From: Planctomycetota bacterium | GTDB lineage: Bacteria; Planctomycetota; Phycisphaerae; UBA1845; PWPN01 | DNA: 64,000 bases | Direction of reading: 5' to 3' | NCBI GenBank assembly: GCA_029550525.1 | Contig: JAKPHF010000078.1 | Location: 310,001-374,000 of the forward strand | In this document: piece after piece, positions 34,070-43,506 of the stretch | How positions within the stretch are numbered: the stretch's first letter is position 1 | Layout of the letters: each line of letters opens with the position of its first letter | Notes under the pieces: model-generated | The model's database searches: none | Seen by the model: only the letters and a program-made list of their open reading frames with translations | Told to the model about the DNA's origin: nothing | Position numbers and translations under genes: made by a program

Positions 34070-35845
34070 TCACTTGGCCAGCTCGTCGATCTGAGCGTAG
34101 ATGGCATCGATCTTGGCCGTGGCCGCGGCACGTGCCTTGACCAGATCATCGCCGGGCTCGCGGACCAGGACGTAAAACTTGATCTTGGGTTCGGTGCCGC
34201 TGGGCCGGCCGATGACCTTTGTGCCGTCATCCAGCGTGAAGAGCATCACATTGCTGGAGGGCAGGTCGTACTTGCCCACGATCTTGCCTGTACGAGCATC
34301 CTTGATCTCGCCCGTCTGGAGATCCGCGATGGTCTTGACGGCCACACCCGCGAAAGCCGCCGGAGGCGACGCCCGCAGGCTGGCCATGATGGCCTGGATC
34401 TTTTCGGCCCCTTCCTTGCCCTTGAGCGTGATGTTCTTGGTGCCTTCCTGGAAGTAGCCGAACTGCTCGAAGAGACGCACGAGCACGTCGTACAGGCTCA
34501 AGCCCTGCTCGGCGGCCATGGCGGCCATCTCGGCCACAAGTGCCGTACTCGTAACGGCGTCTTTGTCACGCGTGAACGTGGCCGGCATGTAGCCGTAGCT
34601 CTCTTCGCCTCCGAAAACGTACACCTTGGAAGGAGCCCCTGGATCGCCGGCCTGCTCGTACTCGCGAATCTTGGCCCCGATGTACTTGAAGCCGGTCAGC
34701 ACCTCGACGACTTCGACACCGTACGACCGCGCGATCTCCTTCATCAGGTCGCCCGAGACGATCGTGCTGATCACCACTGCATTGGGCGGCAGCTTGGCCG
34801 TCTTCTTGCGCTGCTCGCAGACGTACCAGGTCAACAACGCCATGATCTGGTTGCCGGTGAGCAGTTCGAATTGGTCGTCCTCGGTGGCCACGGCCAGCCC
34901 CATGCGGTCGGCGTCGGGATCGGTGGCGATGACCAGGTCGGCGTCTTCCTTCTTCGCCAGTTCGATGCCGAGCTGAAATGCTGCCGGCTCTTCGGGGTTG
35001 GGGTAGGCCACGGTGGGGAAATCGCCGTTGGGCTCGGCCTGTTCGGGCACGACGATCACCTTTTCGAATCCGCGGCGGCGCAGTGCCTCGGGAATCAGCG
35101 TCACGCCCGTGCCGTGCAGCGGCGTGTAGACGATCTTGAGCGTCTTGCCCATGGCCTGACAGGCGGCTCGGTTCAGGATGGTGCCCTGGACGGCCTCGAG
35201 GAACGGCCCGTCGACGTTACCGCCGATGATCTTGATGAGCCCTTCCTCGCCGGCCTCCTTGGGGTCCATGGTCTTGACGTTGCCGAACCCGCCGACGCTA
35301 CGGACTTCGCGGATGATTGCCTCGTCTTCCGGGGCGATGACCTGACAGCCGTCAGCCCCGTAGACTTTGAAGCCGTTGTACTCGGGCGGATTATGGCTGG
35401 CCGTGATCACCACGCCAGCCGCGCAGCCGAGGTGGCGCACTGCAAACGACAGCTCGGGCGTGGGCCGAAGCCGCTCGAACAGATACGCGGTGATCCCGTT
35501 GCCGGCCATCACCGACGCCGTCCGAAGAGCGAAGACGTCGCTCTTGTTCCGGCAGTCGTACGCGATCGCCACGCCGGCCTTCATGGCTTCCGGCCCGCGT
35601 TTGCGGATGTAGTTGGCCAGACCCTGAGCCGCCGCTCCCACCGTGTACACGTTCATCCGGTTCAGTCCGGCGGCGATCACACCCCGCATCCCGCCCGTCC
35701 CGAATTCCAAATCCCGGTAGAAGCGGTCCGTCAACTCTTTTTCGTCGCCCAGCGCGATCAGATCTCGGATCTCCTGCTTGTCAGGCTCGGCGATCGCAGG
35801 TTCGTTCAGCCAGGCGTCGATAGCGGCAGTCACAGCGGTGTCCAT
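34070..35845 (-). CDS. Phosphoglucomutase/phosphomannomutase family protein
   Basis: Alpha-D-phosphohexomutase of 591 residues, the length of the long PgcA-type phosphoglucomutases, interconverting hexose 1- and 6-phosphates. All four family motifs are seen: TASHNPPEYNGFKVY with the phosphoserine, the metal loop DPDADRMG, the sugar-binding GGEESYGY and the phosphate-binding GRPSGTEPKIKFY. The N-terminal FGTGGMRGVIAAGLNRMN is also diagnostic. ATG 35845 is taken as start; a GTG one codon earlier is equally in frame. It provides glucose 1-phosphate for nucleotide sugars, in keeping with the UDP-glucuronate decarboxylase and polysaccharide genes that follow. Confidence 0.93.
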   Translation of the reverse strand: MDTAVTAAIDAWLNEPAIAEPDKQEIRDLIALGDEKELTDRFYRDLEFGTGGMRGVIAAGLNRMNVYTVGAAAQGLANYIRKRGPEAMKAGVAIAYDCRNKSDVFALRTASVMAGNGITAYLFERLRPTPELSFAVRHLGCAAGVVITASHNPPEYNGFKVYGADGCQVIAPEDEAIIREVRSVGGFGNVKTMDPKEAGEEGLIKIIGGNVDGPFLEAVQGTILNRAACQAMGKTLKIVYTPLHGTGVTLIPEALRRRGFEKVIVVPEQAEPNGDFPTVAYPNPEEPAAFQLGIELAKKEDADLVIATDPDADRMGLAVATEDDQFELLTGNQIMALLTWYVCEQRKKTAKLPPNAVVISTIVSGDLMKEIARSYGVEVVEVLTGFKYIGAKIREYEQAGDPGAPSKVYVFGGEESYGYMPATFTRDKDAVTSTALVAEMAAMAAEQGLSLYDVLVRLFEQFGYFQEGTKNITLKGKEGAEKIQAIMASLRASPPAAFAGVAVKTIADLQTGEIKDARTGKIVGKYDLPSSNVMLFTLDDGTKVIGRPSGTEPKIKFYVLVREPGDDLVKARAAATAKIDAIYAQIDELAK

Positions 35846-36058
35846 CACGTCGAGTCCTTGTCTTACAGGGGGATCAGGGGCTCTGGGATAATTGGCGATA
35901 CTCTTTTCTACGCGCCGGAGCCCAACTTAACAACTAAGGCGGAATCCCGTCCGCACAGCCAGCCGCCCCGGCACTCCAGGGATCGGCGGCGGTCGGCTCG
36001 AGCGGAGACCAATATCTGCCCGAGCGACGCGAAACCGGGAACCAGCCTCCATCCAAAC

Positions 36059-37042
36059 CTATACAACGACAGCCTGCGGATGTGAAGCCGACACGGAGTC
36101 GCCCAGAACGGCCTTGAAGTACGCGATCGTGTGCCGTAGGCCTTCTTCCAGCGACACCCGCGGCTCGTAACCGAGAATCGTCCGGGCTCGCGTCAGATCC
36201 GGACGACGGCGGGCCGGATCGTCGGCGGGCAGCGGCTTGCGCTCGAGCCGAAGCGGACGGCCCAGGATGCGACCGATGGTCTCCACCAGCTGCAGGATGG
36301 TGATCTCGCTGTCGTTGCCGAGGTTCACCGGCTCGACGTAGTCACTGTCCATCAGCCGGCACAACCCGTCCACGAGGTCCGACACGTAACAGAAGCTGCG
36401 GGTCTGCTCGCCCTGGCCGTAAACCGTGATCGGTTCGTCACGCAGGGCCTGACAGATGAAATTGCTCACCACCCGCCCGTCGTCCATGGCCATGTGCGGC
36501 CCGTACGTGTTGAAGATGCGGGCGATGCGAATCTGCACCTTGTGCTGGCGGTGGTAGTCGCAGGCGAGCGTCTCGGCCACCCGCTTGCCTTCGTCGTAGC
36601 AACTGCGAATCCCGTTGGGGTTCACGTGGCCCCAATAGCCTTCGTGTTGCGGGTGCACCTGCGGGTCGCCATAGACTTCCGACGTGCTGGCCAACAGAAT
36701 TCGGGCGCCGACGCGCTTGGCCAGACCGAGCATGTGATATGTGCCGAGCACGTTGGTCTTGATCGTCTTGACCGGGTTGACTTGATAATGCACGGGACTG
36801 GCCGGACAGGCCAAGTGGTAAATACGATCCACCTCGAGCAGGATGGGCTCGATGACGTCGTGCCGGATGATCTCGAACCGCCCGCTGGTCACGAGTTCGC
36901 GGTAGCGGGAGTTGAAGTTCTCGATGCGACCGGTGAAAAAGTTGTCCAGGCACAAGACATGGTCGCCCTGATCGAACAGCCGCAAGCACAAGTGCGATCC
37001 GATAAAGCCGGCCCCGCCGGTCACCAGGCAGACATTTGCCAA
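36059..37042 (-). CDS. UDP-glucuronate decarboxylase (UDP-xylose synthase), extended SDR
   Basis: NAD-dependent extended SDR of 327 residues that turns UDP-glucuronate into UDP-xylose. Motifs: [12 protein letters not shown] for [14 protein letters not shown] which is typical of UXS, the diagnostic [13 protein letters not shown], the catalytic STSEVYGDP and Tyr/Lys in [12 protein letters not shown], then [10 protein letters not shown]. The protein starts directly at the Rossmann fold, without the membrane anchor found in some homologues. The start codon is TTG 37042, with GGGAGG upstream at good spacing. Xylose or related pentose donors would feed the polysaccharide made by the exosortase-linked locus nearby. 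Confidence 0.92.
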   Translation of the reverse strand: MANVCLVTGGAGFIGSHLCLRLFDQGDHVLCLDNFFTGRIENFNSRYRELVTSGRFEIIRHDVIEPILLEVDRIYHLACPASPVHYQVNPVKTIKTNVLGTYHMLGLAKRVGARILLASTSEVYGDPQVHPQHEGYWGHVNPNGIRSCYDEGKRVAETLACDYHRQHKVQIRIARIFNTYGPHMAMDDGRVVSNFICQALRDEPITVYGQGEQTRSFCYVSDLVDGLCRLMDSDYVEPVNLGNDSEITILQLVETIGRILGRPLRLERKPLPADDPARRRPDLTRARTILGYEPRVSLEEGLRHTIAYFKAVLGDSVSASHPQAVVV

Positions 37043-37247
37043 AGCACACCTCCCGTCGCGACCTAAGAAGAGCCTCGAGCCGTGAGACTTAGGCCGTGAG
37101 CCAGACGAAGGGAACCCCTAATGGCCCAACAACTGTGATATCGGCCAACACCGATTTTAGGAGCACAAAACCGGCGCGGCAGATTATGGGACGTTCGTCG
37201 GCCGCGAACCGCGTCTCCGGGAAAACCGTATTCCGGGTGTGACGACG

Positions 37248-37276
37248 TTGCCCCGGGCTCAAAGACTACGTAAAGT
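37248..37276 (+). promoter_or_regulatory. Candidate sigma-70 promoter of the PHP gene
   Basis: TTGCCC at 37248-37253 and TAAAGT at 37271-37276 with a 17-bp spacer, 42 bp before ATG 37319. Confidence 0.4.
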
Positions 37277-37318
37277 TGCTTCGTCCCCAAGGCTAATTGA
37301 CACAGGCGGACAAGAGGC

Positions 37319-38056
37319 ATGAAGCGGATCAAGACGGTTTTTCACGTCCATACACACTATTCTGACGATTGCGACCGGTCGGTCGGTCAGTTGCTCGACG
37401 CCGCCCGGCAACGCGACGTGGGCTGCATCACCGTCACCGATCACGATACTATTGCCGGGGCGCGGGAGATGTCCGCGGCCGCCGGCAGCGATCTCCGCGT
37501 CATCATCGGCGAGGAGGTCACCACCACCGCCGGCGATGTCATCGGGCTCTTCCTGCACGAGGAAATCGAGCCGGGCATGTCGCCGCGCGACACCGCTCTG
37601 GCCATCAAGGAGCAGGGTGGGATCGTCGTGATTCCCCACCCGTTCAACCGCATGTTCGGCTGCGGCCTGTGCGACCACGTGTACGACTTGCTGGACTTGA
37701 TCGATGCGGTCGAAGTCTGTAATGCCCAGAACGTCTGGTCGCTGCCCAACCGCATGGCCGAGCGCTTCGCCAAGGAGCATCAGTTTCCGCAGATCGTGGG
37801 CGTCGATCTGCACCACGGCGACCATCTGGACGCCTGCTACCAAATGCTCGAGCCGTTCGAAGGCCCGGCCGACTTCATCCGCGCCTTACAGACCGCCACA
37901 TTCGCCAAAGGTCGCCACGACCTGGCCTATTTCGTCCGCACCGCCTGGTACGTTTTCGCCGACCGCGCCGGCATCGGCCTGCCTGAAACCTTCGGCGCTC
38001 GCGCCCCGCGCCGGCGTCCCCGTGGTCTTACCGCGCTGTTCGCGCCCAGCAAATAA
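37319..38056 (+). CDS. PHP-domain phosphoesterase-like protein
   Basis: Metal-dependent PHP-fold protein of 245 residues. The four PHP motifs are recognisable: HVHTHYSDDC, TVTDHDTIAGA, the GEEVTTTAG acid pair with the later PHPFNRMFG, and GVDLHHGDH near the end, which supply the trinuclear metal ligands. Related enzymes hydrolyse phosphate esters such as histidinol phosphate, nucleoside 3',5'-bisphosphate or phosphotyrosine on polysaccharide kinases. The position next to the BY-kinase-like gene makes a phosphotyrosine phosphatase (YwqE/CpsB type) role conceivable, but the protein is closer to the general PHP group. It is convergent with the polysaccharide operon and separated by a strong hairpin. 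Confidence 0.82.
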   Translation: MKRIKTVFHVHTHYSDDCDRSVGQLLDAARQRDVGCITVTDHDTIAGAREMSAAAGSDLRVIIGEEVTTTAGDVIGLFLHEEIEPGMSPRDTALAIKEQGGIVVIPHPFNRMFGCGLCDHVYDLLDLIDAVEVCNAQNVWSLPNRMAERFAKEHQFPQIVGVDLHHGDHLDACYQMLEPFEGPADFIRALQTATFAKGRHDLAYFVRTAWYVFADRAGIGLPETFGARAPRRRPRGLTALFAPSK

Positions 38057-38081
38057 TCGTCGTAAAGAAGCTGTGAACGAT

Positions 38082-38111
38082 GAGCCGTGGGCTATGCGCC
38101 GGATATCCCGG
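38082..38111. repeat. Dispersed repeat P3, copy 3
   Basis: GAGCCGTGGGCTATGCGCC followed by GGATATCCCGG; 26 of 30 bases as at 8257. Short CAGCTGACAGCT repeats follow to 38155. Confidence 0.6.
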
Positions 38112-38164
38112 CGACAGCTGACGGCTGAAAGCTGACAGCTGACAGCTACTCACTGACATGCAAA

Positions 38165-38206
38165 AAGCGGCCGACAAGCGTTTGTTGCTTGCCGGCCGCT
38201 TCCTGT
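38165..38206. terminator. Strong hairpin between convergent genes (candidate bidirectional terminator)
   Basis: AAGCGGCCGACAAGC (38165-38179) pairs with GCTTGCCGGCCGCTT (38187-38201) with a single A-C mismatch and a 7-base loop. Five A residues lie on the left and a T-rich CCTGTTT on the right, so it could stop transcription both ways. Confidence 0.75.
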
Positions 38207-38238
38207 TTGTCGTCCGAACCGCTTCGAGACAAAGACGG

Positions 38239-40479
38239 TCAGGCTTGCTTCGAGTCGTCCTGGGGTGGCAGGACCGGTACCGACGTGGCGGTGAGGCTCT
38301 CTTCCGGCTGGTACTCGTAGTACGAGCGAATCTGCTCGCGGTAGTAGCCGCCTCGGGTCACCTGGGCAGCGTTGAGCACCGCACCAAAGATTCGGCCGTT
38401 CACACGCTCGAGCTGCTCGCGACCGCGAAGGGCCACGCCTCGCGACGTTGCTTTGGCCCGGCAGACCAGGATCACGCCGTCCACCACACCGGCCAGCACG
38501 AGGCCGTCGCTCACGAGCAGAACGGGCGGTCCGTCGAAGATGATCTGGTCGTAGCGCTCGAGCGCCTCGGTGATCATCCTGGACAGATACGGTCCGGCCA
38601 GCAGTTCCGTCGGATTCGGCGGGATCGGGCCGCTGGTTAGCACGTCGAGGTTGGGCAAGTCCGTGGTGACCGCCGCATCGGCCAAGCGAGCCTGGCCGAT
38701 GAGGATGTTGCTCAGGCCGGTTCCCTTGGCGTTCGGGAAGAACTGTTGGACGGCCGGCCGATGGAAGTTGGCATCCACGAGCAGGACGCGCCGCCCGTTC
38801 TGGGCGATCGACAGGGCAAGGTTGATGGCCACCGTCGTACGGCCTTCCTCCGGACGAGCACTGGCCACCAGTACCGTGCGCTGCCGTTCGGCCGGGGAAC
38901 TGAGCAGCAGGTTCGTGCGAATCGCCCGGAACGCCTCGGCCACCATGGAGCGCGGGGCGGTACGAGACGCCAGCTCCACCTGGTCGATCTTCACCTCTTC
39001 ATCATCCACGTGCGGGATGGTCCCCAGAATCGGCACGTGCACGTGGCGCGGGACATCGCGGGACGTCTTGATGGACGTGTCCATCAGCTCGAGCAGCAAG
39101 GCCAGGCCCACGCCCAGAATCAGCCCGAGCACGCTGCCTGCGGGCAGATTGATCTTCCAGTTCGGCATGTACTTCTCACGCGGCGGCCGAGCATCGCTCA
39201 CCCGGCGAACGTTCACCTTGCTCTCGCCCGCCAGCATGAGTCCAAGCTGACTGGTGAACAGCTGCAACTGCCGGTATTCCTCTTCCAGCAGCTTCTCATC
39301 CTCTTCCAGCGCGCGGTATTCGGCGAGCTTCATATCGATGTCCGCCTGCACCGCCGTCTGGTATTCCAGGCGGTCGCGAAGCTGCAGTTCGGCGTGCATG
39401 GTGTTCAGGTAAGCCTGCTCGGTCGATCGGATCTGGAAATCGAGAATCTCCTGCTCTTTCTGGAGCTGGATTTCCTCGAGTTTGGCCTGGACAGCCTCGA
39501 TGCTGGTCTCAATCTGCCGGACGTCGCGGTGGTTCTTGCCCACACGACGCATGGCAATCTCACGCTGCTGCTCCAGGTTCACCAATTGACTGGTGAGCGT
39601 GAAGATCTGCGGATCCTGTTGAATGTACTGGCTCAGTTGCGGGCTCATGGCCAAGCCCTGATGGCCCAGCCCCCTGAGGTTTTCCCACGCCGCCCTATGC
39701 TGCAGCTTTTCCGCCTCGAGCCGCGTCACCGCATCCGACAGGCTACGGAGGGTCTCGCCGGCGACATTGATGCCTTCGGTGACACCCGGAACCTGGAAGC
39801 TGGCCACGAACTGCTTCTTCTCATTGCGCCGGGTCCGCAACCTTTGAAGCGCCTCGTTGGTCTGCTGGCGGTAGCTCTCGTATTGCTTGCGGAGTTCCGT
39901 AGCGGAGTTCGCCTCCAGGTGCGCCAAATATTTGCTCACGACCGCGTTCACGATGATGGCCGAGTCGGCGGGGTCGCGGGTGGTGATCGACACCGCCATG
40001 TAGTTTGTACGCGGGGCCTGAACGACGCTGAGCTGTCGTTTCAACTCGTCCAGCAGCCTCTCCTTGTATTTGGCCCAGTTGTCCCGGTACCACTGCGTCT
40101 CCATGACGTCGCGGCTCTTGATGACCTCCTCCAGCACGCTCGGGGAGGTCGCCACGACCACCTGCTGCTGGACCATGCGGTCCATCAGCTCGCCCTGGAG
40201 CATGGGCTCGCCGAACTCGAGTGGCCCCTGCCTGGGCGCCTCGACCATGACGATGGCCTGAGCCCGGTAGGTCGCGAAGTGCCGATCCCAATACCAGGTG
40301 CCGGCCACCGTGATGGCGGTGATGGCAAGCCAGATGAAGAGAATCAGAAAGATCCGCTGCTTCAGGATACGAACGATGTCCCCGGGCGTCATGGCCGCCG
40401 CGGCGGCGGGAGGCGGGCCGTGATGCCCGCCCACGGCAAGGGGAATTCGCTCCTGGAGACTGACTGGCATGGTCGTCAT
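38239..40479 (-). CDS. Wzc/GumC-like polysaccharide chain-length protein with altered BY-kinase domain
   Basis: Inner-membrane polysaccharide co-polymerase fused to a tyrosine-kinase-like domain, 746 residues. Helix 1 (IFLILFIWLAITAITVAGTWY) and helix 2 (LPAGSVLGLILGVGLALLLELM) flank a long periplasmic coiled-coil region rich in Gln/Glu. The cytoplasmic domain has LLVDANFHRP (Walker A') and IIFDGPPVLLV (Walker B), but Walker A reads SARPEEGRTT, with Arg547 in place of the invariant Lys. The C-terminus is tyrosine-rich (GGYYREQIRSYYEYQPE), the usual autophosphorylation cluster. ATG 40479 overlaps the exosortase stop (ATGA). It would set chain length in the polysaccharide pathway together with the export protein two genes upstream. 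Confidence 0.9.
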   Translation of the reverse strand: MTTMPVSLQERIPLAVGGHHGPPPAAAAAMTPGDIVRILKQRIFLILFIWLAITAITVAGTWYWDRHFATYRAQAIVMVEAPRQGPLEFGEPMLQGELMDRMVQQQVVVATSPSVLEEVIKSRDVMETQWYRDNWAKYKERLLDELKRQLSVVQAPRTNYMAVSITTRDPADSAIIVNAVVSKYLAHLEANSATELRKQYESYRQQTNEALQRLRTRRNEKKQFVASFQVPGVTEGINVAGETLRSLSDAVTRLEAEKLQHRAAWENLRGLGHQGLAMSPQLSQYIQQDPQIFTLTSQLVNLEQQREIAMRRVGKNHRDVRQIETSIEAVQAKLEEIQLQKEQEILDFQIRSTEQAYLNTMHAELQLRDRLEYQTAVQADIDMKLAEYRALEEDEKLLEEEYRQLQLFTSQLGLMLAGESKVNVRRVSDARPPREKYMPNWKINLPAGSVLGLILGVGLALLLELMDTSIKTSRDVPRHVHVPILGTIPHVDDEEVKIDQVELASRTAPRSMVAEAFRAIRTNLLLSSPAERQRTVLVASARPEEGRTTVAINLALSIAQNGRRVLLVDANFHRPAVQQFFPNAKGTGLSNILIGQARLADAAVTTDLPNLDVLTSGPIPPNPTELLAGPYLSRMITEALERYDQIIFDGPPVLLVSDGLVLAGVVDGVILVCRAKATSRGVALRGREQLERVNGRIFGAVLNAAQVTRGGYYREQIRSYYEYQPEESLTATSVPVLPPQDDSKQA

Positions 40480-41423
40480 GACGCACTCCCTTGGACGTTC
40501 ACCGCCGGCTCATCATCAGGCCCCCCGTCCACAAACACGTTGTTCAGAACGTATGACAGGGCTCCGTACAGTCCGAACGCGATGAACAACATGCCCAGGC
40601 CCAGCATGGTGTGCCAGGTCCCACGGGCCAGCTCGTCTTTGCCGAGCACTACGAAGAATCCGGTGGTCGTCACCCGGACAATGTTGCAAAAGATGGAAAT
40701 GGGCACGCAGGCCAGGATCATGGTAAGCCGCTGCCAGACGGGCCGCTCGCTCACGAACGCCATGGCCACGCCCAGCGCCATCATGGTCATCATCAGGCGG
40801 ATGCCGCTACAGGCCTGCTCGATGTCGAGCGTGCCGGTTCGACTCTGATAGATGTACTCGACCAACGCTCCCTTGGCCTGGGCCTCCATGTCCGGGATGA
40901 GGTTCAGCAGCGCCGACGATACGTTCGCGGCGATGAACCGCAACGGCATGGTCATCTGGACGTACAGGTGCTGGGGCAGCGGCACGGCAAAAATGAGGAA
41001 CGCCACCGCGAACCAGCTCCAGCGGGCAATGGGCCAGCCACAGGTCATGAGCACGGCGCCCATGATGCTGGCCACCAGCGACAGCCGCTTGGGATACTCC
41101 ATGGGGTTCCCGAACGTGCTGAACAGGTACACTGCAAACGCGGCCACAATGATGGCCGCCCCTGCCGCCATCGAGGCATGGCGATGCGGATCGAACCCAC
41201 GGGGCATGCGGTCCAGCCGCATGTACAGGTAATAAAGGCTGAACAACGGAATGATGTAGCCGTGCGACCAATCACCGTTGTTCTTCCAGATGCTGGTCAT
41301 GCCCGCCAGGACGTACCAGTAATGCACGACCAGAACCGCCGCCAGCAAGATCGCCTGCACGGTCATGGCCGGCGTCCACCAGGAACGGGACGGCTGAACT
41401 GGCTGAGTCGCGGCTTGCCCCAT
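40476..41423 (-). CDS. Exosortase
   Basis: Membrane transpeptidase-like enzyme of 315 residues that sorts PEP-CTERM-type proteins to the exterior. It has about eight helices and the complete exosortase triad: Cys205 in EQACSGIRLMM, Arg250 in CNIVRVTT and His271 in GTWHTMLGLGMLF. N-terminal features such as WKNNGDWSHGYIIPLFSLYYLY are family-typical. It lies 20 bp after the polysaccharide export gene and overlaps the chain-length/kinase gene, the usual tie between exosortases and extracellular polysaccharide loci. No protein with a clear PEP-CTERM tail was seen in the window, so the substrates are elsewhere. Confidence 0.92.
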   Translation of the reverse strand: MGQAATQPVQPSRSWWTPAMTVQAILLAAVLVVHYWYVLAGMTSIWKNNGDWSHGYIIPLFSLYYLYMRLDRMPRGFDPHRHASMAAGAAIIVAAFAVYLFSTFGNPMEYPKRLSLVASIMGAVLMTCGWPIARWSWFAVAFLIFAVPLPQHLYVQMTMPLRFIAANVSSALLNLIPDMEAQAKGALVEYIYQSRTGTLDIEQACSGIRLMMTMMALGVAMAFVSERPVWQRLTMILACVPISIFCNIVRVTTTGFFVVLGKDELARGTWHTMLGLGMLFIAFGLYGALSYVLNNVFVDGGPDDEPAVNVQGSAS

Positions 41424-41443
41424 AAAAAGTTCCGAATCAACAA

Positions 41444-43135
41444 TCAGTTGAACAGATTTCCGAACAACTGCTGACGCTCTGCGCGGTGCCGATCCTTGGG
41501 GTTGATTTGCGGACTGAACGCGTCGATATCCGCGAAGTTGCGGTCATACACGAAACCGAAGCCATAGGTGAAGCGGAACGAGTTGCGAATGGTGGCCAGC
41601 AGCGGCGCGATCGCATGCGTTCCCACCCGAACGACGTCGTTCGGCTTCAAATAGAAGTCGGGATCCTTCCCTTCGATAATCCGGGCCAGATCCCACTGGG
41701 TGATCTCTTCCCGGTCGCCGTCCAGACGACGGCGGACCTCGCATCGGGTTGGCCACGCCAATTGATCCAGCCCACCCGCTGCGGCGATCGCCTGCGTGAG
41801 CGTGATCTGCTCGCCCGCGAACGCATACGGTCCGGGCCGTGCGACATGGCCGGCCATGTAGTACACCCCGATCGGCCCCGGATCGACGCGAATCCAATCA
41901 TCGTGGACGATCACGATGTTATACGTCGGATCCCCGTTCCGAAGTTTGTCCGCCGGAATCCGGATGATTCGCTGCTGCATCTCGCTGGCCAGGTCCTCCC
42001 AGTCCACCGGCTCATCGGCAGGCGGCGGAGTGTAGGGCTCACCGCGCTTCAACTCGGCGCGCGGCGCTGGAGGAGGCGGAGCGGAATCCTGTGGTTGTTC
42101 AACGAATCCGTTGTTCACAAATCTGTACGAAGGAACTCCCCAGCTGGTTCCCGGGCTCGGAGCCGGGGCGGGATCGGCGCTGCGGTCGGCCTCGGCCGCC
42201 GGCTGTCCGGACTGCGTACCCGGCGGGGCCACTGCCTCGAGCAGGTCCTGGGGGACTTCGTCGGGCGGCAGAGCCAGAGGCATATTTGTGGGTGCCGCGG
42301 GTTGCTCGGCCGCACCAGCGCTCGGTTGCGGGGCGGCGGCCCCCGGAGATCCCGCGGGGGCCTGCAACTCGGGCACCGGGCTCACCGGTGGCGGCGGAAC
42401 AGGCGGGGCGATCGGCTCGGCGGCCCCTGCCGCAGCCGACGCCGGGCGTTCGATCCGTCTCTCGATCCGCGGAGAGTTGCGATAGACCCAGACCATCTTG
42501 GCGTTATCGTCCAATCCGCCGCCCTGGTTAATGGCTTCGCGCAACCGGAAGTCCGGCTTGGGGATTCGATAGGGACCGGGGTACAGAACGCTGCCGAACA
42601 GGTTGTACATCCGCTGCAGCGGATTAGCCACGACCACGGTGATGGTCGGCTCATCCTCCGGCAGATAGATGCCCAGGTCGCGGGCGGCCTGGATGATGTC
42701 GCCCCGCAGTTCGCGGGCGGTGCGGCCTTCGGCGCGAAGCTGGCCGATCTGCGGCAGGTCAATGTAGCCCAGTTCGTCCACCGTCGGCGTCAGCTCGGTC
42801 TCGACGCCCAGGGCCACGAAATCCAACATGCGGATCTGCAGCGTGTCCATGGGGCCGATGACATACTCTTCCACGCGGGCCACGAGATCCTCGGGCCGGG
42901 GATCCTCGGCGCCCACGATGCCCAGCGGCGTGTCGCGGAAACTGATCGCCCGCTGAATGTCGGTCACGATGTTCTCACGGAAGTTGCCGGGCTCCGTGGG
43001 ATCGAGCCAGGCGTTCCACCACGAATTGGACAAGCCGCCCGACTCGCAGCCCGCGCAAGTGAGGGTTGCCGCCAGAATCAACAATACTCGGCCAGAGGCT
43101 GTAACATGCATCGCGTTGCTCACCCGCACACGCAT
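41444..43135 (-). CDS. Polysaccharide export lipoprotein (Wza-like, SLBB domains)
   Basis: Outer-membrane export protein of 563 residues. ATG 43135, or ATG 43111, gives a lipoprotein signal with lipobox TCAGC. The Poly_export domain begins VEEYVIGPMDTLQIRML and goes through DELGYIDLPQIGQLRAEGRT; a first SLBB-like segment follows (VLYPGPYRIPKPDFRLREAI). Residues about 230-370 are a Pro/Ala-rich insertion unusual for Wza, and a second SLBB follows (YYMAGHVARPGPYAFAGEQI). The C-terminal part ends with a beta/amphipathic segment FRFTYGFGFVYDRNF. It forms the first gene of an operon with exosortase and the chain-length protein and would conduct the polymer across the outer membrane. Confidence 0.88.
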   Translation of the reverse strand: MRVRVSNAMHVTASGRVLLILAATLTCAGCESGGLSNSWWNAWLDPTEPGNFRENIVTDIQRAISFRDTPLGIVGAEDPRPEDLVARVEEYVIGPMDTLQIRMLDFVALGVETELTPTVDELGYIDLPQIGQLRAEGRTARELRGDIIQAARDLGIYLPEDEPTITVVVANPLQRMYNLFGSVLYPGPYRIPKPDFRLREAINQGGGLDDNAKMVWVYRNSPRIERRIERPASAAAGAAEPIAPPVPPPPVSPVPELQAPAGSPGAAAPQPSAGAAEQPAAPTNMPLALPPDEVPQDLLEAVAPPGTQSGQPAAEADRSADPAPAPSPGTSWGVPSYRFVNNGFVEQPQDSAPPPPAPRAELKRGEPYTPPPADEPVDWEDLASEMQQRIIRIPADKLRNGDPTYNIVIVHDDWIRVDPGPIGVYYMAGHVARPGPYAFAGEQITLTQAIAAAGGLDQLAWPTRCEVRRRLDGDREEITQWDLARIIEGKDPDFYLKPNDVVRVGTHAIAPLLATIRNSFRFTYGFGFVYDRNFADIDAFSPQINPKDRHRAERQQLFGNLFN

Positions 43136-43506
43136 CGACCGCCGTGTGTCCCTATCAAATGGTTCTAAACGACTGTCAGGGTTCTGATTGCAGCCGTTCG
43201 CAGGAGCTGCCGGTCGCGTAGTTATCGGCATTCCTCGGCAGACGGGTTGAGGTTCGAACCGAACCGCACGACCGCAAACGGATTCGACGACCCCTCCATC
43301 AGGTATTCGCTTCGGGGAACGAGCCGGTTCGGTGTTTGTCGCAACGCCGCCCTCGAGAAGATTGGCACGCGGCGAGAGGATCGCCCCTCATCACGCGACG
43401 CGGAAGGGCCAAGCCAAACATGTGTCCTCGTCGACGACGGCCACCGTCTGCCCGCAGGTCCGTGCAGTGTCCTGCCGGCTTCACCAGCCGCCGTAGTATG
43501 GGTGTG
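43136..43506. other. 371-bp leader of the export/exosortase operon
   Basis: No gene is seen. It should hold the promoter for the minus-strand operon. I see no convincing -35/-10 pair, no -24/-12 site of the RpoN type, and no P1-P3 element. Confidence 0.5.

Noticed and set aside
38746-40848. Long open frame (700 codons) on the plus strand opposite the chain-length protein
   Set aside because: Shadow of the BY-kinase-like and exosortase genes; composition is atypical and no motif is seen.
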